A stretch of 64,000 nucleotides of DNA, taken from positions 845,797 to 909,796 of the forward strand of contig RHPI01002823.1 in NCBI GenBank assembly GCA_009103225.1, read 5' to 3'. Origin of the DNA: Chlorokybus atmophyticus (Eukaryota > Streptophyta > Chlorokybophyceae > Chlorokybales > Chlorokybaceae). The translations under genes were made by a program, and so were the position numbers. The notes under the pieces are model-generated. The model was not told where the DNA came from. It was given only the letters and a program-made list of their open reading frames with translations, and ran no database searches. Shown in pieces: positions 1-11,311 of this stretch. Numbering within the stretch: position 1 is the first letter of the stretch; each line of letters opens with the position of its first letter.

Positions 1-156
1 TGCTTTGCGGGAGTCATGCACCAATCTTGTCACAGTTGAACGAGCTGTATGCATCAATGTGTGCATCAATTCCGCTTGGCATGACAAACACGCTAGGCCT
101 CTGTCATCGATAAGGCTTGTGGAGCCACACGCTACGTCGTTGTCAGTTCAACTTCA

Positions 157-206
157 ATCACTGGTTGAGAGGCGCTGTACGTGTATGACACCTCTCAGCC
201 AGTGAT
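157..206. repeat. Short imperfect hairpin
   Basis: An 18-base arm (157-174) is followed after about 14 bases by its near-perfect reverse complement (189-206), with two mismatches. It lies about 330 bases upstream of the FHA gene start. No function can be assigned. The rest of 1-530 shows no exon I can support, although a transit-peptide exon of the FHA gene could lie here or beyond the window edge. Confidence 0.6.
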
Positions 207-538
207 GTCCAGATGCATGCAGATTCTTCCTGCTTCCCAAATTGCATGTTCCGGAGTGTAGCGCAAGTCCGTGAAGCCTCCATAGGTTGTTGTAGTCAGT
301 GTGAGTCAGTGCATCTGGTTGCAAGTGCAAAGCGTAAAGCGCTGGACATGGTCTAACATTTGCTGGCCTTGCTCGGGGAAGGTGATGGTTGTTCTGTGAG
401 TTGAGCCTGCCATGAAGCTTGTCATGCATAACGCTGTTTATGACTATCAAGTTGCATCAGACCTCTGTCCCCTATTGGACCCACCTCCGCCATTTCTGTG
501 CGGGATGGTAACGTTAAGTCTGGTCTCTGGACAGGTGG

Positions 539-2104
539 ATGATGCAGCAGGCGAAGAAAGCAGCCTCTGCTCCCAGCGCAAGCAAACCCAAGGCGCCTTC
601 TCTGGACACTGTGGTTGCATCCGTCAAGTCTGCCGTGCAGGCTGCGAGCGAGAAGATATCGGAAGTCGTGAAGCCACCTTCAGCTGTGGAACAGCTGATT
701 GAAGAGGAGGTAGTATCCTCGGGACCATCATATTATTCCACATGGCGTGCGGGTCAGGAGTGCATCGTTGCCTCGGGCCTTGTGCTAATGACTTGTGATC
801 CTCCCAATAGGTTAGGGCGGCTATGCGGAGATATGCGGAGCAGAAGGTAGAAAGGGAGAGGATTGAAATGATGGAGATGGACAAGGCACGCGCAGAGATG
901 CGACAGTGGTATGCACAAGGGTTGCAACTTGCCACTTTGTCTTGACGTGTTGGCATTATTAGGACATACCTTTGCTGTTCTTATTAGTATATGACTTGAA
1001 CGTGTGAAAACTGCAGGTGGGCTGAGAATCTTGCGGCCAGGCGGGCTCTGCGAGGATCCGTGTTCGGGTGGTGTCTCATCCCACGTGCTTATGAGGTGTC
1101 CCAGACAATGCATGGTCGTTCTGCATGTGCCCATGCATCCTTAGGGAATGTATAGCTCTGCAACAAACAGACTGTCCCATTTGTGGTGTGGTGTAATGTT
1201 GTGAGGCATCTATCGCAGTCGTAGCGTACACCACTGACCTTTGGGTTGGATTGACCATGTGATAGGTACGTGCGGAAGATCGTCCCGCTAATGCGCCGAT
1301 CATCCAAATCAAAGGGGCTGACTTCATCATCGGCGCTGCACCAACACTGGAGAAGGGCGAAGACGGATCCGCTGTCATTGATACTCCGAAGGTGTCCTCA
1401 AGGCACGCACGCATCATAGCAACAGATGTTGTTAAGCGCGGGGGTGAAATCGAGCGTGAGTTCTCCTTGGTGGACCTCAACAGCACAAACGGCACATGGA
1501 TCAACAGGTATGTCACCCTGTTCAACAATGGTTGTGCAGCAGTCTCAATATCACTTGTGCGTCCCCGGTTAACTGAACTTGCTTCATTCAACCTGCTCTA
1601 TAAACCCATCACAACTCCACTCTGGCACCTGGAATTGCATCCTCAACATGTAGCAATTCCGTACAACTAGCAGTGCGCTTCTCGCAACCGAAATCAATAT
1701 GACATGAAAATTGTCAAGGCAACATATATGTGAAATACGTGTAACTTCGGTGATGAGGTGTCTAGGGTGCATTGTGACAGTTGTCAAGCCGAGATTGCAT
1801 GCACTCATGCCGTAGCAACTCACAGTGATATTTGTTGAAGCGGTGCAGCGCTGAATGTTGTGAACATACACGCAGGTCGCGACTCCGACCAGGCGCAGCA
1901 GTAAAGTTGAGACCTGGGGATGTCATCATATTCGGGGACCAGGTACATTGTTTGTTCCTGCTGGCCGCTTTTGGTGAGCACGTGGTATTATGTGATGGTG
2001 AAAGCAAATGTTGCCATGCCTGTAATGCCATGCTTGACTAAGTGGTGAATGCCCTGCAGAGTGACGAAAGGTGCAAGTACGTTGTCAGGCGCCAAGCGTC
2101 CTAA
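539..2104 (+). CDS. FHA-domain protein, probably plastid/thylakoid type
   Basis: Six exons join in frame to 233 residues: 539-709, 811-908, 1017-1095, 1266-1507, 1876-1942, 2060-2104. The C-terminal half (about residues 126-230) is a forkhead-associated phosphothreonine-binding domain. It shows the SSRHARI motif (conserved Ser and His) and LVDLNSTNGTWINR, then LRPGAAVKLRPGDVIIFGD, the strand order of the plant plastid FHA proteins and of the zeaxanthin epoxidase C-terminus. The N-terminal part is Ala/Lys/Ser-rich, then a charged helix rich in Arg/Glu/Met (exon 2). FHA domains bind pThr peptides; the partner is unknown. ATG 539 is the first Met in the open exon, but an acceptor-like CAG at 532-534 means an upstream exon encoding a transit peptide is possible, so the N-terminus is provisional. 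I see no second catalytic domain. Confidence 0.8.
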
Positions 2105-4649
2105 GCAGTGGTGAGGTGGTGTGCTTGTGCTGTTTCGCACCAGGGCTGGACCCCTGTATAGGCGTGTATGTAACTCAACTAAGTAGGGTATGCATAACCG
2201 CCAAGGCTGCGTTTATTGATGGAATAGTCAATGCTTCGTGCTGGCCACAGGTGCGTGATGTGGCTTGTTTTATCGAGGACAAGCTGCTACAATGATTTGT
2301 TTCAATGTTTATTGCACCTTGTAAAGATAGATAGTTTGTATTCATATGTTAATTTGCCAGACAAGCAGCTACAACGCACAAGAGGAGTTCACCACTACCT
2401 TGCATAGCAAATCGCTAAGGCGGAACATTGTATATCAATAGCTATTATTTATCTCATTACCATCATACATGTAACATATGAAATTGGTCATACAGGCTAC
2501 ACATGCTTCACATGATATATATCTTGTGTAGCATCTACCACATCCTCATAAAATGACAATACTTATAATAATTACTCCATGGTATTTTAATTGTGTACAT
2601 GTATACAACATGATTGTATGATCATTTACAAATGTATAACATAATGTGTTTTTTAATGGATACAATACACATATGCACAAGAAACTCTTATATTAGCATA
2701 ACATGAGGTGCTGCTTGATAATATGTAGTAAGACTTACGATTGCGGTTGATTTACACCACAACTTACCACCTTGTATCACACATGTGCATGCTTCGAGTA
2801 CGATACACTTTGAGCATGCTCATGTATGATAACATAGCCAGCTGCACGGCATTGCAAAATGGGCAGTTATAATAGATCAAGATAAGGTTAGGAAACTTAT
2901 TTATTGCCATACACACATATGTCATTGATTATTGATTTATACTTTTGATAGCTATTAAAGATCTTAAAATGTACGTATGGAAGTAAAACTCGTACACATG
3001 GCATTCGAATGATTTTAGTTGTATTACGGTTATATTCTTCGACTTGCTCACCGTGGCATTGTGTGTTGGGTGGCTTTGCAAGTGGTTACTTACTTGCATG
3101 CTTGTCAGCCACGACCATCGCTCTCAAAAACAATCGTAGCAGCGTAAGACGATAGTTCTCTATGTGTTTATGCGTAATGTTGTGCAAAGTTTATGTTAGC
3201 ATCGGATAATGCAATTATTTGTCATTAACAATATTGGCACATGCACACGTGCACATCATTATTATTTTTCACCATGCACAATGTTTTCGCTATTGCCACG
3301 CTGTTTCATATGTGCTTGTTTGCGCGCGCGAGTAACCGTAGTATGCTAATGAAAGTTGTATATGGAACCACTGTTGAAGATAGAGGGGCCCGAAGTACAC
3401 GCAGACATCACAACTCGTAAGCCAACCCATGTATCTGATGCAAAAGGAACCCCATACATACAAACAGCAATGGTCTCAAATTGTTGCGTGTGATGATGCC
3501 CATGGTACGCCGAGGAGACAACGGGAAGGGGTTTGGGTGAATCATTCGTTAATATGTATGTTCACATTCTGTTGCCTGCTCTTGTACTGTCCTGCAATCA
3601 CATTTATGCCACTCTGTGTTGCTCATGCTGCTGTGTGTAATCAGTGTGCATGCACTGAGTGCTGTTACGCCCATGCAGTATGCATGCGCCAACTGCTGAA
3701 GCATTGTCATGCTGATGTGGCACCCTGATTTTAGCCTAACCCTAACGGCTACCTATCAGCTGCCAAACCCTAGCCTAACGGTGGCCTATGCTGACTCACG
3801 ACTGCCATGCTGTGCGGAAATGAGATGCAGGGTATGCATCCCCAGACGGTGTAAGACGCAACTAAATGCTCCACCTAAAAGACCTGGTGCACTGGCGGCT
3901 GGGGCGGGGCCAAGCAGTTGTCGTTAGCGTCGTCAAGTCGTCGTCGTGCATGCTGCCGCCTACTCTGCCTGGGGCTAACCTCTCCCTCTGCCTGCCTCCT
4001 CTGCTCTGCAGGTGGTTGCCACGCTTGTTATCTCCATGCCTTGCGCCCACACCCACCTTGTTGCCTTAGGGTCGCTAGGTGCAGTTGCAGTCCTAGAGTT
4101 AAAATCTGCCTTGGCCCCCACTGAACTTGCTGGCTTGATGTTGGTTTATTGTTATCTTGTTGTAATTTGTGGTTGCATTTGCATTGTAACCACTGTTAGA
4201 GTTTGCTTTACCACAACTCTTGTGTGTTATATATCTCTACACATTACCCATTGCACACGCATGTGTGTATGCTTTTATGTGGACTTACACTATGGCAAAC
4301 CTCGCAAGGTGTCATAACCCGAAAGGGCCTTACCAAGCGGATGCGCATGTTCATGCATGGACATTGAAACTTTCTTCTGAGATTGAAGCCTTTCTTCGTC
4401 ACGTTGGCAGCAGCAGCAACGTATTGCATTCTGGTTGAAAGTATGGTAATGCGACTTTAACTTGATGGATTTTTGGTCCACAAGCCAGTGTACATCGACC
4501 TCACGGTAGATCTCCTCCCGTCGCACAGCAACACAGCAACACAAGCGCACGCGCAACGAACATCAGCACGCTCACAAACCAATGTAGCAACGCATATGGT
4601 AGAATGTATGTTGTAAATCGTAAGCGGATATGATATATGCGCTTGCAGG
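2105..4649. other. Intergenic, AT-rich then mixed; no gene seen
   Basis: From 2300 to 3400 the DNA is AT-rich without credible exons; open frames are short and show no family features. At 3731-3778 there are degenerate telomere-like CCTAACCCTAAC and CCTAGCCTAAC units. The stretch 3960-4090 is C-rich and loosely resembles 62080-62160. No coding or RNA gene can be supported. Confidence 0.6.
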
Positions 4650-4654
4650 CAAGC

Positions 4655-5164
4655 TGTGACAAATGGGGCCCGACCACTAGGCTATGGTAGTAAAAGACAC
4701 CACCATAAGTGAAGTCTGTCACAATTTATCCCAACTCGTGACAATCCTCCCCAATTTAACCCATGAGTTCCTCATAATCCAACGAGGCACTAGCCCATGT
4801 CGCCGTGTTCGCGACCGTACCATGATCGGTCTGCCCGCGGCCTGTTGGAGCCGGCCCGCGAACGGTTCTGGCCGACCGAACGGCCATCCTCACCGCGCGA
4901 CTTGCCATCGCAGCGCGACCGCTCACGCGGCCTTAGGTTGAACTGGCTCGGCGCGCAGGTCGATGATCCCGCGCCCAGCCTAGGGCAAGCCGCCCCAGAT
5001 GTTCTTATTTTTTGCCTTGGATCTGCCTCAGTCTCCTACGGGAATTGAACCTGAGACGTCAAGCTCCGTTACCATTGTGACAATTGGGGCCCGACCACTA
5101 GGCTATGGTAGTAAAAGACACTACCATAAGTGAAGTCTGTCACAATTTATCCCAATTCGTGACA
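4655..5164 (-). mobile_element. TRIM: terminal-repeat retrotransposon in miniature, near intact
   Basis: Two 89-bp direct repeats (4655-4743 and 5076-5164) differ at three positions and begin TG and end CA, as LTRs do. They enclose 332 bp of GC-richer non-coding DNA. The 5-bp sequence CAAGC lies immediately outside both ends (4650-4654 and 5165-5169), a target-site duplication. Read on the minus strand, one base after the 5' LTR is TGGTAACGGAGC, matching 10 of 12 bases of the usual initiator-Met tRNA primer-binding site (TGGTATCAGAGC). Just before the 3' LTR is the purine tract GGGGAGGA. The element encodes no protein and must have moved with enzymes supplied elsewhere. Each LTR holds a small hairpin (TATGGTAGT and its complement around an AAAAGAC loop), perfect in the 5076-5164 copy. 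Confidence 0.9.
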
Positions 5165-5485
5165 CAAGCACACTTTGTTATGTAAGTGGTTGCATGTGAC
5201 AAGTAACCACTTACAATGATAATCATAACATAGTGCAAGGTGTGTGCAAGCAGTGCTGCCCACATCATGCATTAGATGCGGGCGGCACATGCCCTTATTA
5301 TGGTATACTATGCTATACATCATTTATGTACACATACTCACCTACAACTTTGATGAACCATCACACAACCTTGAGTCCCCGCTCAATAGTCATCAAATTC
5401 AGCGTCGATACTTGCAAATTACTGTGTGGGCAATGGCCAATTGTGAGCCACTTCGGGCTCTGTTACACGGGAGTTTAAACTTTTA

Positions 5486-5712
5486 AATTTTTGTTATTTA
5501 TGCGCATGTGAATATACAAACCAAGTGTGTACTTATTGACTAATGCAATGGCCGCACATGTACACACGTCAAGTTGTGTGATCAATTTTGAGATTGAATG
5601 GTCATGCTCTTATTGCAATTGAACTTGCCGTGTATACATGTGCGGCCATTGCATTAGTCAATAAGTACACACTTGGTTTATATATTCACATGCGCATTAA
5701 TAACAAAAATTG
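5486..5712. repeat. Long near-perfect inverted repeat (hairpin or MITE-like)
   Basis: The left arm (about 5486-5575) is repeated in reverse complement at about 5622-5712, separated by about 46 bases. Over the central 75 bases only a few mismatches are seen; similarity fades outwards. A transcript would fold into a stem of about 90 bp. It could be a MITE, a decayed foldback element, or a small-RNA precursor. I see no clear target duplication at its ends. Confidence 0.85.
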
Positions 5713-6774
5713 GTGTTAAAGCCGTCAACATGTTTTATTTTATAATGCGGTAGTGCATGTACATTTGTGTAATGCATGCCGATATGATGGCAAATTAAGG
5801 CGACGGATTGCTACGTGTGGTCGAGCTTGCAAGATACAAAGTTGAAGTAATTGATGGTCAATAATATCAGTCACCAACTACGAGGAAGGAATAGTGTTGG
5901 GGCGCAAAATTTCAAGTCGGCATACTCAGGTGATCGATTGCGTAATAATATTATCATTGTTGGGGCCGATAATCCTTGTTGGTTCCGTCATGCTCAACCC
6001 TAGGTTGCATACACTTGACCAGGTGCAGAGCCAGCAGCCTCCACCTAGTCAGGTGCTTGCAAGTCGCTGCGTGTGTTGGCTGCTGTGTATGCAGGAGCAT
6101 TGTCAAGCTGCCAACATCACGGGACAATGCAGCTTGCGCGATATCTAAATGGTCTTTGCGGCAGCGCTGTACAGGCAAGTTTAGGGCTCGCGGCCTGGTA
6201 TAGTCCGGAGTGGCCTGGCTGCCAGGCCGACGACGGCGGCGGCGGCGGTGGAAACGGCTTGGCGCTGTGGTCTGGTCTGGGCTGAATTAGGCTGGGTAAA
6301 AGAGAAAGGTTGGCTTAATTGGCAATCCGAGGTGTGTAGGTTAGAGCGCTGTGGGCAATTGTGGGCGCTTGTTGTGCGGAACAACAGGTGCGTGTGCGCA
6401 TGGCGCTTGCTAGCAGTTGAGTCCACGCACTCAATTACCTGCTGTGCTACAGTACTTGTGCTTGCAACGATATCATGCTTGACTCATCACCTACACCTTC
6501 ATAAATCGTCTGCTTGAACCTAGCCAGCAGCAGCAGACCCAGCCGGCAGACCACAACTTGCACGTGCTTGCATGCTCACACCCTCATAGCCTGCAAAGAC
6601 CTTCACACACATCCACTATAACCCACTGTCTACACGTAACTCGTGCAAGTAATCCTCCCTTGAAAACTGGCTGTGAGTCAGCATCCCACTGCACGTACCT
6701 TAGCTTCAGCTACAAGCCAAGTGTGCACACAAACGGACTAGACAGTAGACTGCTCTCTTCCTTCCTTCCTCACT
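5713..6774. other. Intergenic; no gene seen
   Basis: The region holds a short CGG-repeat tract (6230-6249) and only short, featureless open frames. The last 60 bases before the RCL1 leader are pyrimidine-rich (CTTCC repeats near 6757-6770). No exon can be supported. Confidence 0.5.
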
Positions 6775-6793
6775 AAACCTAACCCTACCCTAA
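6775..6793 (+). promoter_or_regulatory. Telo-box-like element upstream of RCL1
   Basis: AACCTAACCCTACCCTAA lies about 60 bases before the RCL1 start codon. In plants, telo-box motifs (AAACCCTAA) mark promoters of ribosome-biogenesis and translation genes, which fits RCL1. This copy is degenerate. It is assigned by motif and position only. Confidence 0.45.
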
Positions 6794-6850
6794 TCCTTTC
6801 TCTTTCCTTTTCTTCCCCAGCAGCACCAACCCCCCTCTTCACCCCTCTCC

Positions 6851-9168
6851 ATGTCTTCATCCGTCCGCTTCACTGGTTCCGCAGACTTCCGCTGCCGCCT
6901 CGTCTCCTCGACCCTCTCCGGTCGTCCCCTTGTCATCAGCGGGATCCGCGAGAGGGACGAGAGTCCCGGGTTGGGGGAAGCGGAGGCCGCGCTGCTGAGA
7001 CTGGTGGAGAAGATCAGTAACGGGTGCGGGATTGAAGTGAATGAGACGGGTGAGTAAAAGGGTGGAGAAGGTGGCTGGGGGTGGGCATGGGCGTCTGCGC
7101 ACGTGCATGCTAGCACGCACACGTGTGCTTGTGTGCGCGTGATATGTGCGTGTGCGTATGTGACATTCTGTGCGCGTGTATGCCTGCCCATGCATGCATG
7201 CATACGTGTGACATTCTACATGCGTGCATGTGCGCATGTTGGTGTGTGCATGTGCGCACAAGCGTCAATGCCTCCTCTCTTCGTCCAGGCACCGCTCTCC
7301 GCTACAAGCCCGGCATCATCACCGGCGGCTCCAACCTCTCTCACGACTGCGGCACGTCTCGTGCCATCTCCTGGTTCCTCGAACCTCTCCTCATCCTCTC
7401 TCTTTTTGGCAAGAAGCCCCTTGCCATCACGTTGCGCGGCGTCACGAACGACGACGTCGATCCGCACGTGGATGTGATCAGAACCGCAACGCTGCCGCTC
7501 GTGAGGAAACTGGTTGGCGTGGAAGAGGGACTGGAACTCAAGGTGGTCAAGAGGGGGGCGAAACCAGGAGGAGGGGGGGAGGTACGTTTGTGTTTTGCGT
7601 GATGCAACTATTCATCATTGACAATGTTTGTTCAGAATGTGTGGTGACACGATTGCAGACACTGTGCCGCATGCTCCAGCATGCAGACGTACATATGTAT
7701 ACATATTCGCATGCACCCACCCACCCACAGATGCATGCACGCAAATGTGCCCACGCACCCACCCACGCAACCCACCCATGCACGCACTCAAGTACGCAAA
7801 CACGTGCGCATGCACATGCACGCACACACATGCGTATGCGCAAACTCGCACGCGCACGCGCATACGCATGCGCGCAGGCACGAACACACGCACGTGTGTT
7901 TGTGCTTGTTGTTGTGCTCACATCCAACCACCTTTTACTGAGCTCGGTTTCACACCTTCACAGCACTCACCACCACATAAGTGCCATCAGATAACTCACT
8001 CGGCTTTTCGACAGGTTCACTTCAAGTGCCCTGTGGTTCGCGAGCTGAAGCCCATTCAGTGGACCGACGAGGGCATGGTTAAGCGCGTGCGCGGCGTGGC
8101 CTTCACTGCCAGGGTGTCCCCGCACATGGCCGCCAGAATGGTTTGTGCATTAGCATTGTGTAATCTACCTGACAGCTAACACACGTGGTGTTGTCGTCGT
8201 TGCTGTTGTTGTGTTGAGTGTTGTGCTTTCTCAGGTGGATGCAGCGCGCGGCGTGCTGAACCGGCTTCTTCCGGACGTTTACATTTTCACCGATACATCG
8301 ACTGGCGCTGAATCCGGAAAGTGAGTGAGCGAGTTACTACTTGTTGCACACACTTTGTGTCGGGCGCTTTTGGCACTTGTGTGTGTGCGCGCGCGCCCTC
8401 GCGTGCATGTGCACGCGCAAGTGCATCTTGTGTTTGTGCATCTTGCGTTGCTGCATAATTCTTTTTCTTGTGACGTAGACCTTACGCGTGTCCACATTTT
8501 GCAGTTCGCCAGGTTTTGGCATCTCCCTTGTAGCGGAGACCACAACGGGTTGTCTGTTGTCGGCCGATTGCGCGCGAGGTGAAGAGGGCAGTGGGGTTGG
8601 TAGAGAGCCCGAGGAAGGCAACGAGGCGGGTGCGCCGATGTTGCCCGAAGATATCGGCACTGTGGCCGCCCAACGACTGTTGTGCGAGATACAGGCTGGT
8701 GGCTGTGCGGATTCTGCACACCAGGTAACAATACTACAAGTGTGCATTGTTGCTACGTGTGCTTGGCGTTTTACATAGGCGCGTGACCGTCTACATGTGT
8801 TTTGGTGGCATTTCAAGCTGGTGGATGATGCCATTGACTTAGGCACACAGACACAGGCTGCGCGCGTGCAGACACACTTACACGCACAAGCACACACAAG
8901 CACACGCATCGGCTCTTGATGCACTGTTACAAAACTTCCTATATCTTCCTTCCTGCAGAGTTTGGTGCTGATGCTGTGCGCGCTCGGCCCCGAGGAGTTG
9001 GCGCGCGTGCGGCTCGGGACGCTCACCCCGCAGGCGATCCGCACGCTGCGCATCATCCACCAGATGCTCGGCGTGCGCTTCCACTTTGAACCTGAGCCCG
9101 TCAGTGGCACCGTGTTCGCGTCGTGCGTGGGCAGCGGGCACAGGAACTTGGCCAAGAAGCTGGCGTAA
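6851..9168 (+). CDS. RCL1: RNA 3'-terminal phosphate cyclase-like protein RCL1
   Basis: Six exons (6851-7049, 7289-7581, 8015-8140, 8235-8320, 8505-8724, 8959-9168) give 377 residues, the usual family length (about 370). Recognisable blocks in order are RFTGSADFRCRLVSSTLSG at the N-terminus, ALRYKPGIITGGSNLSHDCG, LRGVTNDDVDPHVDV, KRGAKPGGGGEV, RVRGVAFTARVSPHMAARMV, SPGFGISLVAETTTGCLLSA and MLPEDIG. RCL1 is the cyclase-fold subunit without cyclase activity that works with Bms1 in the nucleolar small-subunit processome, for 18S rRNA maturation. The motif-rich core is complete, so the gene looks functional. Introns 1 and 2 are filled with alternating purine-pyrimidine repeats. ATG 6851 directly precedes the conserved N-terminus. 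Confidence 0.95.
7700..7900. repeat. Alternating purine-pyrimidine (CA/CG/TG) tract in RCL1 intron 2
   Basis: Intron 2 carries some 200 bases of GCACGC, GCATGC, GCGCACGCG and ACACACG-type units; intron 1 (7090-7260) and intron 4 (8370-8430) carry similar TGTGCG tracts. Such sequence favours left-handed Z-DNA. The same composition recurs in the EFM4 intron near 40690-40890. Confidence 0.75.
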
Positions 9169-9651
9169 TGTTGGGGTAAAATTGCTGCGTGTAGGTGTGG
9201 GTGGGCGGGTGGGTGCGAGTTGAGGTTCACGTTGCTGAGACCACAGTCGGCAGTTGCCCACACGTCAACCTACGGACTCCGGCGCTTGTTTTGGCGACTA
9301 CATGTATTGGGTGGGGGCTGAGGGTTATTGGGGATTGAATGTGGTTTTTTTGTGGCCAGGTGTGGTTCACCGTGGACGCCAGTGAGTATACATATCATAT
9401 ATATATATATATANNNNNNNNNNNNNNNNNNNNNNNNNNNNNNNNNNNNNNNNNNNNNNNNNNNNNNNNNNNNNNNNNNNNNNNNNNNNNNNNNNNNNNN
9501 NNNNNNNNNNNNNNNNNNNNNNNNNNNNNNNNNNNNNNNNNNNNNNNNNNNNNNNNNNNNNNNNNNNNNNNNNNNNNNNNNNNNNNNNNNNNNNNNNNNN
9601 NNNNNNNNNNNNNNNNNNNNNNNNNNNNNNNNNNNNNNNNNNNNNNNNNNN

Positions 9652-9693
<42 letters not shown>

Positions 9694-11311
9694 TGCAAAG
9701 CATAGCGTAACATGCCAAGGGCTTGGGCCATCCCGCATGCTTGCAGTACCTGGTGTGATTTCATGCAATCATTGTACAGGTCCGCTTTGCTCTTCTATAC
9801 TGAGCAGTGCCTGCTTCCCCTCCACCCCACTGCATGCACGTAGGTAGCGCTCGTGAACACGGATTTTGCCATACACATGATTTTTGCTATTGCCTCAATA
9901 ACTTATGAGCATGTTGATGTTTGCTGCACGTGCATGTGTGGGTTCCTTTTGCCTCTATCTCATGGGTCAGCCTGCGAGTTATGTTGTACAAACAATGTTG
10001 TACAAACAATGCGCAACAGTATGGCGCATACATAGTGGCATGCATAGTCAGCAACATGCACAGTGACATAGCGCACGCAATTCACACCATTGTAGGGTTG
10101 ACCATCGGCTTATTCACTAGCTAACACACTACACTATCTCCACTAACCTGTTAGCCATGCAGGTATGCATGTTTCTGCTTGTACTCCGGGCCCCCCTATT
10201 TTGCCATATGCAACCATCATTAGCATACGAAGGTGATTGAGCGCACATTTGGACATATAATCAACACTGTGACAACAGTGAGAGGGTGGTGCCTGATGAG
10301 AAACATGTGATTGATGGTGTGCATGTGACATGCGGCCGCACCGGAAATCACTGTTAGCAATTGATTATGTATATGGGCTACAATTCTGCACACACACCAC
10401 TACCGCCGCTATAAGAATTTCTCAGAGCGACGAATGTAGCTTACAAACAAGCACGCACGTAGATAACTACCTCCAAGGCCTTTGTAACGTACAACGCCAC
10501 GGTAAGCAAGTTGCAATATATGACATTAGTGCAATCCAAACTATATGGACGGAACTATATGGACGGATGTTGCTAACATTGCATATGCATACGATACGAG
10601 AGATGATGCAAAGACATAAGACAAGGCAATGGTAGGCACGGCAAAACGGACTAGGCACACAAGGACACTTACAGATTTGTCCGGGGGTGGTACAAAAGAT
10701 GCAAGAAGGAATGCATACAGGCAAACATGTGTGCACATGCAATGTTAGCAACATCACAGCGTAGTTTTGAAGCTAACAACCTAGCCAACCCACTACATTA
10801 CATGCGTGCGTGCAAAATGCGGTAGTGGGTGCATGGCGATAAGCAAAAACCAGTTGGAACTTCCACGGCACACAGTATATCAGACTGTGTATGCAAGGGG
10901 TATGCTGGTGTGCCAGCATGCATGGTGTCACACCCATTGGTGTGTAAGTCCTTGCACTATTTGTTGCATGAGTAACTGCGACTGCGACGAGTGGCATTTG
11001 GCAGCACCACCGACTCAGAGTCACCTGGATATGATACCGTCATCTGCCATGCCTGTAGTGCTGGACATGCTGACAACTTGATATCATAATTTTACACGAG
11101 TGTGCACATCAAGCTGCAACTGCCCGCATGTATGCATCTGGGTAATCACAACCGCAGTTACTTGTAGGCAGAACAGCGACAGAGTCAGTCACTGCTGTGT
11201 GCAGCATGGTCAGTATTAATGACAATGCATGGGGTGCTGAGTGCTCCTTGTAGACACCATTAATACTAGATAAATAACCTTTAAGACATGTACATAATGA
11301 TACACTCAGCA
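9169..11311. other. Intergenic with gap; no gene seen
   Basis: Apart from the AT microsatellite (separate entry), the stretch has only short open frames. A duplicated ATGTTGTACAAACA unit occurs near 9981-10007, and CA/TG-rich low-complexity DNA is common. RCL1 (+) and the PAPS transporter (-) converge here. Confidence 0.5.
9394..9683. repeat. (AT)n microsatellite interrupted by an assembly gap
   Basis: AT dinucleotides flank 238 N bases (9414-9651) on both sides, so the gap is presumably an AT repeat that the assembler could not resolve. Its true length is unknown. Confidence 0.95.

Noticed and set aside
3731-3778. Interstitial telomere
   Set aside because: Only a few degenerate CCTAACCC units; too short and imperfect to call a telomere remnant.
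3960-4090. Dispersed repeat shared with 62080-62160
   Set aside because: Both are C-rich with a few common words, but the similarity is too weak by eye to claim relatedness.
5028-5110. tRNA-derived SINE on the minus strand (A-box TAGCCTAGTGG, B-box GGTTCAATTCC)
   Set aside because: The A-box lies in the LTR-like repeat and the B-box next to the primer-binding site; spacing (54) is longer than in a tRNA. The direct repeats, target duplication, PBS and PPT explain the whole better as a TRIM element.
7224-7994. 256-codon frame across RCL1 exon 2 and intron
   Set aside because: It is out of frame with the conserved RCL1 sequence and consists largely of intronic CA/CG repeat translation.
8962-9263. 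Minus-strand frames over the last RCL1 exon
   Set aside because: Shadows of the RCL1 C-terminal exon.
9270-9768. Open frames running through the N gap
   Set aside because: They consist of unknown residues and Ile-Tyr repeats from the AT tract.
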